From Spirochaetales bacterium (lineage in GTDB: Bacteria > Spirochaetota > Spirochaetia > DAHUYW01), in contig DAHUYW010000014.1 of NCBI GenBank assembly GCA_027306915.1, positions 1-64,000 of the forward strand: a DNA stretch of 64,000 nt, written 5' to 3'. The translations under genes and the position numbers were made by a program. This document shows, one piece after another, positions 8,551 to 17,335 of the stretch (positions are counted from its first letter, which is position 1; each line of letters opens with the position of its first letter). Below the pieces are notes generated by a model that searched no databases, was not told the DNA's origin, and was given only the letters and a program-made list of their open reading frames with translations.

Positions 8551-9378
8551 ATGGAGAACGGGTTGAGCGTTGCCTTGGCTTGTCCGTTCGAACCGATTGA
8601 AGCGCGCTGCGTCGTCTCGGATGTCGCCGACTTGCGGGTTATCCAACCGAAGGGTTGCTATTGCCTCTTCTTCGTGACCCGGGGAATCCTTCAGGTTCAA
8701 ATGAGAGCGTCGGGCCGCAGGCTGCAAACCGGCGAGGCTCTCCTTGTCCGAAGCGGGGCCGGGGAGAGGATTTCGCTCGTCAATCATGATGAGGTGGAGT
8801 ACTACCGCCTCCAGTTTCGACTCTTCGGCCGCGGCTGCGCCGGAGGAAAGCACCCGCTCGAGGTGCCTGAGCACGCGGTGGTTCGTCCGACGGAGCGGCT
8901 CACCGATCTTCTTCGCCGTTACCTAGCGGCAGAGAAGCGCGGCTGCTCTTCGCGCCTCACCCTCTACAACCTGATGGTGCTGGTCCTCTACGAGCTGACC
9001 CGCTCGTCTGCGACAATGGATACGACCGCGAGCCTCGAGCCCGGGCTCGAGATAATCGCCTCGCGAGTGGATGCTTTCATAGCCGCCCATTACCGCCGTC
9101 CGATCGGGACGCTCGAGATAGCCCGCGAGCTTCGCTACAATCCGGACTACTTGGAGCGCGCCTATCGGCAGGAGCGCGGAATATCGATCCGCGAAGCGAT
9201 CCATCGCCGCAGGATTCGCGAGGCCCGGGCTCAGCTGTTACTCCGGCGAGAGTCCCGCATCGCCGAGATAGCCGCTCTCTGCGGATACAACGATACGAGC
9301 TACTTTCGCAGGGTCTTCAAGCGGGTAACGAGCATGACCCCGAACCGCTACCGCGTCGAGGCCGGAACCCGATCATGA
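8551..9378 (+). CDS. AraC-family transcriptional regulator (first of a pair)
   Basis: AraC-type regulator (275 aa). The N-terminal half is a cupin-like effector domain, with RASGRRLQTGEALLV resembling its typical strand order. The C-terminal part from about residue 168 has two helix-turn-helix units: IGTLEIARELRYNPDYLERAY and IAEIAALCGYNDTSYFRRVFK, followed by TPNRYR. It begins 59 bp after the GH127 gene on the same strand and overlaps the next AraC gene by 4 bp (ATGA). Position suggests a sugar response, but no motif identifies the inducer. Confidence 0.9.
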   Translation: MENGLSVALACPFEPIEARCVVSDVADLRVIQPKGCYCLFFVTRGILQVQMRASGRRLQTGEALLVRSGAGERISLVNHDEVEYYRLQFRLFGRGCAGGKHPLEVPEHAVVRPTERLTDLLRRYLAAEKRGCSSRLTLYNLMVLVLYELTRSSATMDTTASLEPGLEIIASRVDAFIAAHYRRPIGTLEIARELRYNPDYLERAYRQERGISIREAIHRRRIREARAQLLLRRESRIAEIAALCGYNDTSYFRRVFKRVTSMTPNRYRVEAGTRS

Positions 9379-10199
9379 TTGGCGCCGGAACTCTTCGCTT
9401 CGAGCTTGCCGATGAGGTGCAGGCGTTCAACAGCGGGCTGTTCGTGTCTCCCGGATACGGAACGCATGCGACGAGGACTATCGATTCCTATGAGCTCATT
9501 TTCGTCACACAGGGCTGTTTGGATCTGTTCGAGGGGGAGGTAGACTATCACCTCGAGCGCAATCAGACTCTGCTTCTCTATCCGGGACGGCGTCATGGAG
9601 GCAGTGCCCCCTATTCCCCGGATGCCAACTTCTACTGGGTGCACTTCCAGATCGGCGACCGTGCCGGGGGAGATTCCCCGATTCATATCCCCAAGGTGGC
9701 TACGGTCTCCGATCCCGAGTTTCTCACCGAGCTGTTCTGTCGTTTCATATCGGACCAGGAATCGGGAGTCCTCGATCCCGTGGTGGCATCCCACCTGGTC
9801 GCCCTCATGCTGTGCGAAACCGGAGAAGCCGTTGAGCCGGCCCCGGCGAGGCAGGGGTCTTCGCTTGCAGGGCTCATCCAGACCTATATCGACGAGAACT
9901 ATCGCAGACCGATCACTACCTCCTCGGTCGCCCGTGACCTCCTGTACAACTCCGACTACCTCGAACGGGTCTTCCACCGCCAGACGGGAATGTCGATCCT
10001 GGACGCCCTTCACTTCAAGCGCATTGCCGCGGCGCGCTCACTCCTGCGCAGCGAGGGTAGGAAGAACATCAACGAGATCGCCTTCACCTGCGGGTATACC
10101 GACCCGGGCTACTTCCGGCGGATGTTCAAGCGCCTGTCCGGTCTCACGCCCAAGCAGTTTCGCTCTCTGTACAGCCGAACCCATATCAACACACACTGA
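9375..10199 (+). CDS. AraC-family transcriptional regulator (second of a pair)
   Basis: Second AraC-type regulator (274 aa), same layout as its neighbour: cupin effector domain with YELIFVTQGCLDL and LLLYPGRRHGG, then two HTH units from about residue 170 with ITTSSVARDLLYNSDYLERVF and INEIAFTCGYTDPGYFRRMFK. The two proteins share the YNPDYLER/YNSDYLER segment and ending, so they probably arose by tandem duplication. Translation is coupled through the ATGA overlap, which suggests they are made in equal amounts and may act on related promoters. Confidence 0.9.
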   Translation: MIGAGTLRFELADEVQAFNSGLFVSPGYGTHATRTIDSYELIFVTQGCLDLFEGEVDYHLERNQTLLLYPGRRHGGSAPYSPDANFYWVHFQIGDRAGGDSPIHIPKVATVSDPEFLTELFCRFISDQESGVLDPVVASHLVALMLCETGEAVEPAPARQGSSLAGLIQTYIDENYRRPITTSSVARDLLYNSDYLERVFHRQTGMSILDALHFKRIAAARSLLRSEGRKNINEIAFTCGYTDPGYFRRMFKRLSGLTPKQFRSLYSRTHINTH

Positions 10200-10251
10200 G
10201 CCGGAGGGGAGCGCCGCGCCCGCCCCGCCGGAGCCAGGAGGCTCTTCGAAG

Positions 10252-11283
10252 GTGTCAGCTCGCCGCAACATCCGGTTCTGGCTGCTCGGAGTCGCCGCAG
10301 GTGCCGGATTGACCTCCGCCGTCGCAATCGGCCTCTGGGCGCTCAACGAGCCGCTCATCTTCCCCGGTCACGATCCGCAGCCGGCTTCCTTCGCGGCGAC
10401 CACTTCGGTTCAACCGCTCCAAGGCCCTTGGGTCGTGGCCGTCCAGCCCGGCCACTGGGAGATAGATAAGCTTCCGAGAGAGCTTGCCCGCCTGCGTGAC
10501 AACACCGGCGCGGTGTTCGGATCGGTTCGTGAGGTGGACATCAACAAAGCGGTCGCTGCGGCGCTCGTCGCCAAGCTCGACGCGGCCGGCTGGAAGACCA
10601 TCCTGGTGCCGGCGACCGTCCCCCCGGAGCTTCGGGCCGACGCCTTCATCGCGATCCACGCGGACTCGACCGACCAAGACCCCACCCGCCGGGGCTGGAA
10701 GCTATCCTCCCCGTGGCGCGCGAGCGCCGACAGCCGGACGCTCGCGGCGAGCCTCAAGGGGGCTTTCTCGGCGGTGCCGGAGCTCGTTGAAGACGCCGAC
10801 GGGGTGACCGTCAACATGCGAGGTTACTTCGCTTTCAACTACCGCCGCTTCGTGCACTCGATAAGCCCCTACACCCCTGCGGTAATCATCGAGCTCGGCT
10901 TCATCTCCAACGCGACGGACCGGGCACTCCTGACCGCTCGGCCCGATTTCTGGGCCGATATCATCCTCAAGGGGATTGAGAGTTACTTTGCCTCTTTCAA
11001 CCGAAAGGACATCGCCGCTCTCCGGCCGCTCGAGCTGCCGTGGGTTGCGGCGGGGGCTCAAGGAGTTGCGGTGCGCAGCTTTCCGAGCGAAGAGGCGGGA
11101 GTGCGGTGGATGCTCGGTCCCGGAACGGTCCTGCTGCCGGTGGATGTCTCCGGTTCCTGGTACGAGGTATTCGTCAGGCGCCATTTCGCCACCGGGTGGG
11201 TCCGAAAGAGCGACGTCGTCGTAACCGCCGACCCCCATTGGCCGATGCCCGGCGAGCACCGCTACGAGCAGCCTGGAAGATAA
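10252..11283 (+). CDS. Membrane-anchored N-acetylmuramoyl-L-alanine amidase-like protein with SH3-like tail
   Basis: Cell-wall hydrolase of the amidase_3 type (343 aa). GTG 10252 is chosen because AGGAGG lies 10 nt upstream and the open frame before it overlaps the AraC gene. A single helix at about residues 9-31 follows an Arg-containing start, giving an inside N-terminus and an external catalytic domain. The zinc-site residues are visible: His in QPGHWE, Glu in VREVDI, His in AIHADS, and the catalytic Glu in IIELGFISN. The last 70 residues (GVAVRSFPSEEAG to ATGWVRKSDV) look like an SH3-type wall-binding domain. Confidence 0.85.
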   Translation: MSARRNIRFWLLGVAAGAGLTSAVAIGLWALNEPLIFPGHDPQPASFAATTSVQPLQGPWVVAVQPGHWEIDKLPRELARLRDNTGAVFGSVREVDINKAVAAALVAKLDAAGWKTILVPATVPPELRADAFIAIHADSTDQDPTRRGWKLSSPWRASADSRTLAASLKGAFSAVPELVEDADGVTVNMRGYFAFNYRRFVHSISPYTPAVIIELGFISNATDRALLTARPDFWADIILKGIESYFASFNRKDIAALRPLELPWVAAGAQGVAVRSFPSEEAGVRWMLGPGTVLLPVDVSGSWYEVFVRRHFATGWVRKSDVVVTADPHWPMPGEHRYEQPGR

Positions 11284-11328
11284 GCGGTCGGCAGATCCTC
11301 CCGGCGCGGCACTAGCTACCGTGGCCGC

Positions 11329-12180
11329 ATGCGGAACGGGCGCTCGATGGCCCGCCGGAGGCCCGCAGTCAAGTCTTGCCGCGCCGATGACGAGATCGTA
11401 CAGTTCCCCGATATGAGCCTGCGACTTCGGCTGCCGAACCCTTTCGGAGGAAGCATCTGGTACAAGGAGCGCACCGCCAGCACGATGGACGACATCCGTG
11501 CGCTCATTCAACGCGGGGAGCCTGAGGGAACCGTCGCGGCCGCCGGCTTTCAGGCGGAAGGGCGCGGACGTTTCGCGGACAGGCGGTGGGAGACGGGACC
11601 GGGCGAGGCGCTGCTCTTTACCATCGCGCTGCGGGCCCCGAGACCCGCCGCCGAAAGCTCTCCTGCCTCCGCCCGAGGCGCCGATCGGTCGGACGCCCCT
11701 GCTCAGGCCCTTGCCCCCTCGCTCCGACTCGCGCTCGGAGTCGCCCTCTTCCTCGAGTCGCTCGGGCTCAAGCCGGTGATCAAGTGGCCGAACGATCTCC
11801 TGCTCGATGAGCGAAAGGTGTGCGGGATCCTCGTCGTCGGATCGGGGGAGTGGCTGTACGGCGGAATCGGGCTGAACCTGCGTCAGTCATACTTTTCGCA
11901 GGGTCTGCGGCGCCCGGCCACGTCGCTTCTCCTTGCAGGCCGTGATCTAGCGCCGGAGGATGCCCTTTCGAGGTTGCTGCCGTGGCTGCACACGGCCTAT
12001 TTCCACCCCGATGCCCGCAGCGAGACCGAGCGCAGGCTGTGGCGTCTCCATGAGGAGATCGAGGTGGAAGAACGGGTCGGCCATCCGCCTCGCCGGGGCA
12101 GGGTGAGCGGTCTCGGCGCCGAGGGCGCCCTCTTGCTCGAGACGCCGGGCGGAACCGTGAGGTGCCTCGCCGGCGAGTAG
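11329..12180 (+). CDS. birA: Biotin--[acetyl-CoA-carboxylase] ligase, catalytic type without HTH domain
   Basis: Attaches biotin to the carrier domain of biotin enzymes through a biotinyl-AMP intermediate. Signature motifs are GRGRF (residues 78-82, adenylate-binding loop), KWPND (152-156) and KVCGILV; a C-terminal SH3-like domain follows (RVSGLGAEGALLLE). There is no N-terminal winged helix, so it is a monofunctional ligase and not a repressor. A Pro/Ala-rich stretch at 105-130 is longer than usual. The start is uncertain: ATG 11329, 11347 or 11413 could serve and none has a clear ribosome site; homology begins near residue 30. Confidence 0.9.
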   Translation: MRNGRSMARRRPAVKSCRADDEIVQFPDMSLRLRLPNPFGGSIWYKERTASTMDDIRALIQRGEPEGTVAAAGFQAEGRGRFADRRWETGPGEALLFTIALRAPRPAAESSPASARGADRSDAPAQALAPSLRLALGVALFLESLGLKPVIKWPNDLLLDERKVCGILVVGSGEWLYGGIGLNLRQSYFSQGLRRPATSLLLAGRDLAPEDALSRLLPWLHTAYFHPDARSETERRLWRLHEEIEVEERVGHPPRRGRVSGLGAEGALLLETPGGTVRCLAGE

Positions 12181-12183
12181 GAG

Positions 12184-13812
12184 CTATGAAGCCGAGGCTA
12201 CCTCGATTTCGTCGACCGGAGTGTCCGGCTCAGGTTTCCATTCCGAGGTGAAGTGAAACTGAATCGACGGGTACTCTTCGATCATCCGATTCAGCCACCA
12301 GACGGTCTCGGCGAAGAAGACCGGCCTGCCCTCGCGGTCGTAGGCAATGTCCGCAGCCTTGATTCGGATGAACTCCTTCAAGGTCGCGGCATTCTCGGAG
12401 GTAATCCAGCACGCCCGCGCATAGCTCATGGGCTGAAAGCGACAGGAGGCGCCGTACTCGTGCAGAAGCCGGTAGAGGATGACGTCGAACTGAAGCTCGC
12501 CGACGGTCCCGATGATCTTTCTTCTTCCCAGCTCCTGGATGAAGAGCTGCGCGAGCCCCTCCTCGGTCAGCTCTTTGACGCCCTTGTCGAGCTGCTTCGA
12601 GCGCATCGCGTCGGTGCTGATGAGCTCCTTGAAGATCTCCGGTGAAAAGCTGGGGACACCCCTGAAGACGAGCTCCTCTCCCTCGGTGAGGGTGTCGCCG
12701 ATCTTCAGGTTGCCGCGGTCGTAGAGCCCGACGACGTCGCCGGGGTAGGCCTCCTCGATGATGCTCTTGCGCTGCGCCATGAAATTGTAGGGCGTGGAGA
12801 AGCGGATCTCCTTGCCCAGGCGAACGTGCCGGAAGGACTTGTCGCGCTCGAACCGTCCGGAGCAGACCCTGAGGAAGGCGATCCGATCGCGGTGGCGCGG
12901 ATCGATGTTCGCGTGGATCTTGAACACGAAACCGCTGAACTTGTCCTCCGAGGGCTCGACCAGCCGCCGGTCGCTTTCCCGCGGCCTCGGCGGCGGAGCA
13001 ATCTCGAGGAAGGTCTCGAGGAGCTCTCGGACTCCGAAATTGTTGAGCGCGCTCCCGAAAAAGACCGGCGCCACCTTCCCGCTTAGGTAGTCGTCCTTGG
13101 AAAAGCGCTCGTACACCCCATCGACAAGCGCCACCTCCTCCCGGAGGGCCGACGCATCGCTGCCGAGGCGCTGATCGAGGAGGGGGTCATCCAGCTCTCG
13201 GATGTAGAGCCGGTCGTGCTCAACGACAGTCTTTCCGGGACTGAAGAGGTAGAGGTTCCGCTCGTGGAGGTTATAGACCCCCTTGAAGGCCGACCCCATG
13301 TTGATGGGCCAGGTCATCGGGCGGACCGCAAGGGAGAGCTTCTTCTCAAGCTCGTCCATGAGCTCGAAGGGACGTTTGCCCTCGCGGTCGAGCTTGTTTA
13401 CGAAAATGATGACCGGTGTGTTTCGCATCCTGCAGACGCCCATGAGCTTCTCGGTCTGTTCCTCGACACCCTTCACGCAGTCGACCACCAGGATGACGCT
13501 GTCGACCGCGGTGAGCGTCCGATAGGTGTCTTCGGCGAAGTCCTTGTGGCCCGGGGTGTCGAGGATATTGATGATCGTCCCGTGGTACTCCAGGGTCATG
13601 ACCGAGGTGGCGACCGAGATCCCGCGCTGCCGCTCGATTTCCATGAAGTCGGAAGTGGCCGCGCGTTGGATCTTGTTCGATTTCACGGCGCCGGCTGTCT
13701 GGATGCCGCCCCCGTACAGCAGGAGCTTCTCCGTAAGAGTCGTCTTTCCCGCGTCCGGGTGGCTGATTATCGCGAAGGTTCTTCGCTTCTGTATCTCTTC
13801 GACTATGCTCAT
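12184..13812 (-). CDS. prfC: Peptide chain release factor 3
   Basis: Translational GTPase that removes release factors RF1/RF2 from the ribosome after peptide release (542 aa, normal). G motifs: SHPDAGKT (17-24), DTPGH (85-89) and NKLD (139-142); the EF-Tu-like and RF3 C-terminal domains follow. ATG 13812 is preferred over an in-frame GTG 24 nt upstream because the family starts with MSxxEEIxKRRTFAI and GAGAG lies just before it. It converges on birA with only 3 bp between stop codons, so no separate terminator fits there. Confidence 0.96.
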   Translation of the reverse strand: MSIVEEIQKRRTFAIISHPDAGKTTLTEKLLLYGGGIQTAGAVKSNKIQRAATSDFMEIERQRGISVATSVMTLEYHGTIINILDTPGHKDFAEDTYRTLTAVDSVILVVDCVKGVEEQTEKLMGVCRMRNTPVIIFVNKLDREGKRPFELMDELEKKLSLAVRPMTWPINMGSAFKGVYNLHERNLYLFSPGKTVVEHDRLYIRELDDPLLDQRLGSDASALREEVALVDGVYERFSKDDYLSGKVAPVFFGSALNNFGVRELLETFLEIAPPPRPRESDRRLVEPSEDKFSGFVFKIHANIDPRHRDRIAFLRVCSGRFERDKSFRHVRLGKEIRFSTPYNFMAQRKSIIEEAYPGDVVGLYDRGNLKIGDTLTEGEELVFRGVPSFSPEIFKELISTDAMRSKQLDKGVKELTEEGLAQLFIQELGRRKIIGTVGELQFDVILYRLLHEYGASCRFQPMSYARACWITSENAATLKEFIRIKAADIAYDREGRPVFFAETVWWLNRMIEEYPSIQFHFTSEWKPEPDTPVDEIEVASAS

Positions 13813-13921
13813 CCCTTGCTCTCTTGTTCGCGTCACTCGAACGGACGCTGCGTGTGAGGTCCGCGGAAGACGGCTCAGGCCGGCGCCCCTTCACGCTGGG
13901 TGCCGGCCGGGACCCGCCCTT

Positions 13922-15247
13922 CTATTGCTTTGATCCGCCGGTGTTGTGAGTTCCGCCGCCCGATGCGGTAAAGGGAACAAAGATTTCACGCTTGAAGCCG
14001 TGGTAGATGTCCTCGCGCGTGAGATGGATGTTGCCGTTCTTTCCGACCGTCTTCGTGATCTTCAGCACGACCTGCCCGGAGGGAGGTCCGATCGGAATAA
14101 GCATGATGCCGTTCGGCTTCAGCTGTTTAAGGAGCTCCGGGGGGATGTGGTCGATTCCCGTCGTGACGATGATCCGGTCGAATGGGGCGTACTTGGACCA
14201 ACCGTAGTAGCCGTCCGCAAGGCGGCGGTGGATATTGGCGTACTCTGGGATCTCCTTGGTGTGCTCCAGGTAGATTTGATTCGTCTCCTCGGCCAGAGGC
14301 TTCACGATCTCAATGGTGTACACGAAGTTCGAAAGCTGCGAGAGGACCGCGGACTGGTAGCCGGAGCCCGTCCCGATCTCCAGGACACTCTCATCCGGCT
14401 TCAGGTCGAGCTCGTCCGTCATGTGCGCGACGAGCTCCGGTCCCGAGATAGTCTGACCGTAGCCGATCGGTATTGCGGTGTTGTCATAGGTTTTGGAGAG
14501 GTTGTAGGGACGCACGAACCATTCCCGCGGGGTGAGAAGAAACGCCAAGAGGACGCTCTTGTGCACGATGAGGTGACGCTCGACGGTGATTTCCGCCCGC
14601 TGCCATCGCCAGCGAAGGTATCTTTCTTGCTGATCCGTGTGCGCAAGCATCCACTTCACGTAGGCGCTCTCGCTGGTGATCGGCGGGAGCTCGGTGCGCT
14701 TCGTGATGTTGTAGACCGGCTGCACGGCCGGGTCGTACAGATCGATCGGCTTGACCGCGCGAAGGGAAACCGGAGAGGCGCCCACCGGATAGCGGTATAC
14801 CTCGGCCGACCGAGCGGCGGCCGGGAGGTTCCGATCGGAAGACGCCGGCTCGTCGGTGGCAGTCGCAGGAACAGCGGCGGAGGCGTCCGCAGCCTGCGAG
14901 CTCGGGCTCCCAACGGCCTGATGCGGCCGGTTCGCATCCTTGGAATCCGAGACACTGGAAAGCGTGTTCCCCGCTGCCGACGCGACCGAGCCTGTCAGGT
15001 CGGCGGCGTGGCCGCTCGCCGACAATCTCGCCACCGCGAAAGCCCCGGCGCCGGCGATCACGCAGAGTGCGACGATTCCGAGGGTGACGAGCACCCGTCG
15101 GCGCGGCCGCTCTCCGCGGGAGCTGCGCCCGCCGTGCCCCTGATCCTTTGCGGCCGCAGCCCCTGCCTGCGAGGCCCGGCCGTACCCGCAAACCGGGCAG
15201 GTGCCATCCTGGTTAAGATCGAATCCGCAATTCGGACAACTTGCCAT
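13922..15247 (-). CDS. Zinc-ribbon, membrane-anchored protein-L-isoaspartate O-methyltransferase fusion (copy 1)
   Basis: Three-part protein (441 aa). Residues 1-22 are a zinc ribbon with Cys4, Cys7, Cys17 and Cys20; an Arg-rich patch (RPRRR, about 47-51) precedes one membrane helix at 52-74; a long Ser/Ala/Pro-rich linker leads to a full PIMT domain with IPIGYGQTISGP, the SAM-binding VLEIGTGSGYQSA and GIMLIPIGPPSG. PIMT enzymes methylate isoaspartyl residues in aged proteins and are normally soluble and cytoplasmic. The positive-inside rule places this PIMT domain outside the membrane, which is odd for a SAM-dependent enzyme. A paralogue lies at 61564-62658. Start ATG 15247 has GAGGAGAAG upstream. 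Confidence 0.88.
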   Translation of the reverse strand: MASCPNCGFDLNQDGTCPVCGYGRASQAGAAAAKDQGHGGRSSRGERPRRRVLVTLGIVALCVIAGAGAFAVARLSASGHAADLTGSVASAAGNTLSSVSDSKDANRPHQAVGSPSSQAADASAAVPATATDEPASSDRNLPAAARSAEVYRYPVGASPVSLRAVKPIDLYDPAVQPVYNITKRTELPPITSESAYVKWMLAHTDQQERYLRWRWQRAEITVERHLIVHKSVLLAFLLTPREWFVRPYNLSKTYDNTAIPIGYGQTISGPELVAHMTDELDLKPDESVLEIGTGSGYQSAVLSQLSNFVYTIEIVKPLAEETNQIYLEHTKEIPEYANIHRRLADGYYGWSKYAPFDRIIVTTGIDHIPPELLKQLKPNGIMLIPIGPPSGQVVLKITKTVGKNGNIHLTREDIYHGFKREIFVPFTASGGGTHNTGGSKQ

Positions 15248-15259
15248 CGAGACTTCTCC

Positions 15260-15463
15260 TCATCGGTTCTTGTGATGTTCGGGAGCCCTGGACCCAGAGG
15301 CGAGCCACGGGAATGACAGCTCGAGGAGGATATGACCACATCGACCGGCGAAGGCCGCACGTCCTTCGGCCGTTTGCAGATAGTCGTCGCCAAGAAACTG
15401 CTTCTGATAATCGGGCGACAGGGCGAGTCCCGAAGGCAGGAGCTTCCCGCATGCCGCTGTCAC
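15260..15463 (-). CDS. Possible small hypothetical protein (67 aa)
   Basis: Unrecognised open frame in an otherwise empty 298-bp gap, ending 12 bp before the PIMT-fusion gene on the same strand. Codon third positions are mostly G or C as in neighbouring genes, and the peptide (FLGDDYLQTAEGRAAFAGR, then ILLELSFPWL) looks protein-like. Against it: a GTG start with no visible ribosome site. It could be a real short gene or the remnant of a longer one. Confidence 0.25.
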   Translation of the reverse strand: MTAACGKLLPSGLALSPDYQKQFLGDDYLQTAEGRAAFAGRCGHILLELSFPWLASGSRAPEHHKNR

Positions 15464-15545
15464 ATCACAAATCCGAGGTCAGCCTATCACGGACGCTTCC
15501 AACGGAACAAGCGGGGGACTCCGCACCGGCCGAGCGTTGCGGTCG

Positions 15546-16490
15546 CTACCCTTTTGATTTTCCGGCTATGGACCTGAAGAGCCTCTCGCCGAGCTCCTCG
15601 ATCTCTGCGCGGCGCGCGATTCGCTCGAGCCACTTGGCTGGTATCGCCGATCGACCATAGAGGATTCCGGCGAGTCCTCCGGCGACCGCGGCGGTCGTGT
15701 CCGCATCGTCCCCAAGGTTCACAGCCTTGAGCACCACATCGGCATAGCTCTTTTCCGAGAGGAGGCACCAGACCGCCGCCTCGAGGGTATCGATGACATA
15801 GCCGGTGGACTTGATCGAGCTCTCCGTAGCGGCACCGAGCTCCCCGGAGAGAAATCGGCTGTAGGGGGCAAGCTCGGAATTCTCCGATTGGTGCCTCTGG
15901 GCGTAGGCACAGCTCCCCAGGTAGGCGCTCCGCGCGTCCTGCCCCACGAGCAGTCGAAGCGCCATTTCAATGTAGAGCTCACATCCGAGCACGGCCCGGG
16001 GATGGGCGTGCGTAAGCGAGGAGACCTCGGAGACGCGACGATGTCTTTCGGCACAGCCGAGCCCTCCGAGCGTGAAGGCAAGCGGCAGAACTCGGGCAAG
16101 CGAACCGTTCCCATTTGAATATTCATCGCGGCCGCCGGCGGAGGTGAGGTCTTTAGGCTTCTTCTTCAGCTTGTGGATCGCTTCCTTCGTCGTTCCCCCG
16201 ATGTCGAACATCTTTCCCCACGGAGTCCAGTACCCCTCGTAGAGGGAGCGCACAAAGCGCTCCGAGAGATCCGCGAGGTCGTAGCCCGTACACAGGCTCT
16301 CGGCGAGACAAAGCGTAAGAACACCGTCGTCGGACCAGGTCCCCGGAGGTTGGTTGTGGACGCCGGGACCCCCCATGTCGTCGACGGGATGACGGCGGAG
16401 CTCCTCGCGCGATTTGAACTCGAAGGGTACGCCCAGAGCGTCCCCTGTGCACAGACCGAGAATTCCGCCCAACAGCTGGTTCTTGGTCAT
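15546..16490 (-). CDS. ADP-ribosylglycohydrolase family protein
   Basis: DraG/ARH-like hydrolase (314 aa) that would remove ADP-ribose from a modified protein or metabolite. Start ATG 16490 is chosen because the family begins at LLGGILGLCTGDALGVPFEF; an upstream in-frame start would add 17 unrelated residues. The dinuclear magnesium-site motifs are present: CTGDALG near the N-terminus, TWSDDG in the first third, and NLGDDADTTAAVAG near the C-terminus. No DraT-like partner is visible in the window, so the target is unknown. Its promoter is divergent from the toxin-antitoxin promoter. Confidence 0.9.
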   Translation of the reverse strand: MTKNQLLGGILGLCTGDALGVPFEFKSREELRRHPVDDMGGPGVHNQPPGTWSDDGVLTLCLAESLCTGYDLADLSERFVRSLYEGYWTPWGKMFDIGGTTKEAIHKLKKKPKDLTSAGGRDEYSNGNGSLARVLPLAFTLGGLGCAERHRRVSEVSSLTHAHPRAVLGCELYIEMALRLLVGQDARSAYLGSCAYAQRHQSENSELAPYSRFLSGELGAATESSIKSTGYVIDTLEAAVWCLLSEKSYADVVLKAVNLGDDADTTAAVAGGLAGILYGRSAIPAKWLERIARRAEIEELGERLFRSIAGKSKG

Positions 16491-16512
16491 CAGGAATCCG
16501 CCCCTTGCAACA

Positions 16513-16541
16513 ATTATAAGAGCAGGCACCGAAGAACGCAA
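16513..16541 (-). promoter_or_regulatory. Promoter of the ADP-ribosylglycohydrolase gene
   Basis: Minus strand: TTGCGT (16536-16541), 17-nt spacer, perfect -10 TATAAT (16513-16518). The expected start point is about 16 nt before the ATG at 16490. Confidence 0.6.
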
Positions 16542-16578
16542 ATTTCCCTGCTATCACCGGTCGATCGCCCAATCGCGC

Positions 16579-16607
16579 TTGACCGCACGAAACAGCCCCT
16601 GTATCAT
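16579..16607 (+). promoter_or_regulatory. Promoter of the toxin-antitoxin operon
   Basis: TTGACC (16579-16584), 17-nt spacer, TATCAT (16602-16607), ending 19 bp before the antitoxin ATG; AGGAG follows as ribosome site. An RHH antitoxin would be expected to repress here. Confidence 0.6.
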
Positions 16608-16626
16608 CACGGTCAGGAGCGTACCC

Positions 16627-16854
16627 ATGGGCACCGTCCGACGGAACGTTATCCTTCCTGATGCGCTCGACAAAGAGCTCGATGCGGTCGCCGAAATGCT
16701 CAAGGAGACGAAGAGCAATCTCATAACTCGGGCGCTCGCCTACTATCTGGACCTTGTCGACCTCACCGTTGCACGCGAACGGGCGCGCCTCGTCGAACAG
16801 GGAGAAAAGAAGCCGAAGACCGTCGGCGACCTCAAAGAGGCGCTGAGGCTCTAG
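16627..16854 (+). CDS. Ribbon-helix-helix antitoxin
   Basis: Small DNA-binding antitoxin (75 aa). ATG 16627 is chosen because AGGAG lies about 9 nt upstream and a promoter sits directly before that. The start has the RHH layout: strand TVRRNVILPDAL, then helices KELDAVAEMLKETKSNLITRALAYYLDL. The C-terminal tail (residues 45-75) is charged and would wrap the toxin. Stop codon is 3 bp before the toxin gene. Expected to neutralise the toxin and repress the operon. Confidence 0.82.
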   Translation: MGTVRRNVILPDALDKELDAVAEMLKETKSNLITRALAYYLDLVDLTVARERARLVEQGEKKPKTVGDLKEALRL

Positions 16855-16857
16855 CGG

Positions 16858-17142
16858 ATGTACGAGCTTCTTTTCGACCAAGCCGTCGAAAACGACCTGT
16901 CGATCCCTGCGCGGGAGGAGCAACGGTTCATCCTCGCCAGCCTGGAAAGGCTCTCACGGTTCTACTCCGAAAGCTACGAGCGCGAGCTTCTCAAAGCCGG
17001 CATCCTCCGCAAGCTCGACGGAGAGTGGGAAGGCTTCTACCGGCTACGCCTGCGCACCTTTCGAGCGATCTTCAAGAAGCACGACGAGAGCCTCATCATC
17101 TTCGTAGTCCGCTCGAGGCTGCGAAGCGACATCGAGCGATAG
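16858..17142 (+). CDS. RelE/ParE-superfamily toxin
   Basis: Toxin partner (94 aa) of the upstream RHH antitoxin. The small RelE/ParE fold is suggested by YELLFDQAVENDL, the central KLDGEWEGFYRLRLRTFRAIFK and the terminal strand LIIFVVRSRLRSDIER. An Arg-rich centre fits a ribosome-dependent mRNA interferase, but pairing with an RHH antitoxin is also seen for gyrase-directed ParE toxins, so the target is open. Confidence 0.8.
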   Translation: MYELLFDQAVENDLSIPAREEQRFILASLERLSRFYSESYERELLKAGILRKLDGEWEGFYRLRLRTFRAIFKKHDESLIIFVVRSRLRSDIER

Positions 17143-17156
17143 GCCCCCGTGATCGC

Positions 17157-17297
17157 GCCTACCGGCGCTTGACTTGAGTCCGCGAAAGCCAAGCGCACCG
17201 GCCCACTACCCTCTTGTTCCCGCCCTACCGGCGCTTGATGTCCGCAACAAGCGCACCGGCCCACTACCCTCTTGTTCCCGCCCTACCGGCGCTTGAC
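17157..17297. repeat. Tandem palindromic (REP-like) repeats, two units plus a partial third
   Basis: The block GCCCTACCGGCGCTTGA ... AAGCGCACCGGCCC ... CTCTTGTTCC occurs at 17157-17220 and 17221-17278, then starts again at 17279. The first unit is about 64 bp and the second 58 bp; the 3' half is identical while the centre differs. Each unit is an imperfect inverted repeat (CCGGCGCTTG against CAAGCGCaCCGG) able to form a hairpin. The block lies just after the toxin gene and before the riboswitch. The partial third unit supplies the -35 box of the riboswitch promoter. Confidence 0.8.
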
Positions 17298-17321
17298 TTT
17301 CACTCAGTTTCTTCGTATGTA
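17293..17321 (+). promoter_or_regulatory. Promoter of the FMN-riboswitch operon
   Basis: TTGACT (17293-17298), 17-nt spacer, TATGTA (17316-17321). The start point would be near 17328, a few bases before the riboswitch P1 stem. The -35 box is inside the third palindromic repeat unit. Confidence 0.6.
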
Positions 17322-17335
17322 TGAGCGCAGTACAG

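Noticed and set aside
15465..15479. ACAAATCCGA resembling the shared arabinoside-locus motif, upstream of the PIMT fusion
   Set aside because: Only the central 10 bases match, the GGTC end is changed, and there is no -10 box at the 46-nt distance.
17157..17297. Possible CRISPR array
   Set aside because: Repeats are about 44 bp within 58-64 bp units, with only two full copies and no cas genes; each unit is an imperfect hairpin, so a REP-like element fits better.
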